Assembly (NCBI GenBank): GCA_964627045.1
Contig: CAZVIK010000235.1
Span: 1-5,755, forward strand
DNA length: 5,755 nucleotides
Direction: 5' to 3'
Source: CAZVIK01 sp964627045
GTDB lineage: Bacteria > Acidobacteriota > Terriglobia > Bryobacterales > Bryobacteraceae
The translations under genes were made by a program, and so were the position numbers. Positions 5,681 to 5,755 of this stretch are shown in pieces; position 1 is the first letter of the stretch; the number at the start of each line of letters is the position of its first letter. The notes beneath the pieces were generated by a model, which searched no databases, was not told where the DNA came from, and saw only the letters and a list, made by a program, of their open reading frames with translations.

Positions 5681-5755
5681 CCTTCGACGCCCACCAAGTG
5701 GTTTTTCCCCGGTTACATGAAAAAGGCCAAAAGGACCGGGGCAAAACCAAAAAAA
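5675..5755. other. Probable low-quality contig end within yvcK
   Basis: The last ~80 bases are much richer in homopolymers (runs of five T, four C, five A, four G and a final seven A) than the rest of the window. The yvcK frame continues through them without another stop, giving a damaged match to the family: PSTPT, then a methionine at the position of the GEMEDG motif of homologues. The changes look like base errors, many of them to A, not like a natural 3' end. Confidence 0.65.

Overview
The window is GC-rich and carries the opening of a TonB-dependent-receptor-type gene with the N-terminal pattern TFGTITGDVRDPSGAVVP, typical of large outer-membrane receptors in Acidobacteria of the Solibacter/Bryobacter type. 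A membrane-fused spermidine-synthase-like protein, an alanine/arginine-rich TPR protein and a YvcK-type protein fit the same picture. The taxonomic guess is an inference from gene style, not from a marker gene. The last ~80 bases look like a poor-quality contig end, so the source is probably a draft or metagenome assembly.

Layout. Bases 1-146 (minus) hold the first 48 codons of an exported CarboxypepD_reg-like/TonB-receptor gene, with a good ribosome binding site. Bases 147-427 are a divergent intergenic region with a perfect palindrome TTGTATACAA and a TACAAT -10 box. That box lies so close to the next GTG that the mRNA may be leaderless. Bases 428-1606 (plus) encode a 392-residue UvrC-like protein: a degenerate GIY-YIG nuclease domain, the four-cysteine iron-sulfur motif of UvrC and a UVR helix pair, without the RNase H-like C-terminal nuclease. 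It overlaps, tail to tail by 71 bases, a minus-strand gene (1536-3977) for an 813-residue protein with 12-13 membrane segments fused to a spermidine-synthase-like domain. A short divergent promoter region (3978-4086) follows. Three plus-strand genes then run to the end: a RidA-family deaminase (4087-4473), a small TPR protein (4578-5204) and the N-terminal half of a YvcK/CofD-like protein (5234 to the window end). The YvcK reading frame is broken by a TAA that is most likely a sequencing error.

How the genes relate. No single pathway unites them. The ridA-TPR-yvcK run is co-directional with gaps of 104 and 29 bases and may be partly co-transcribed, although the TPR gene has a possible promoter of its own. 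The UvrC-like gene and the spermidine-synthase-like gene are convergent. I found no RNA genes, CRISPR, insertion sequences or phage features. I did not find a convincing undescribed system. The observations most worth checking are the half-UvrC that keeps its cluster cysteines, the altered polyamine pocket of the fused synthase, and the corrupted end of yvcK.
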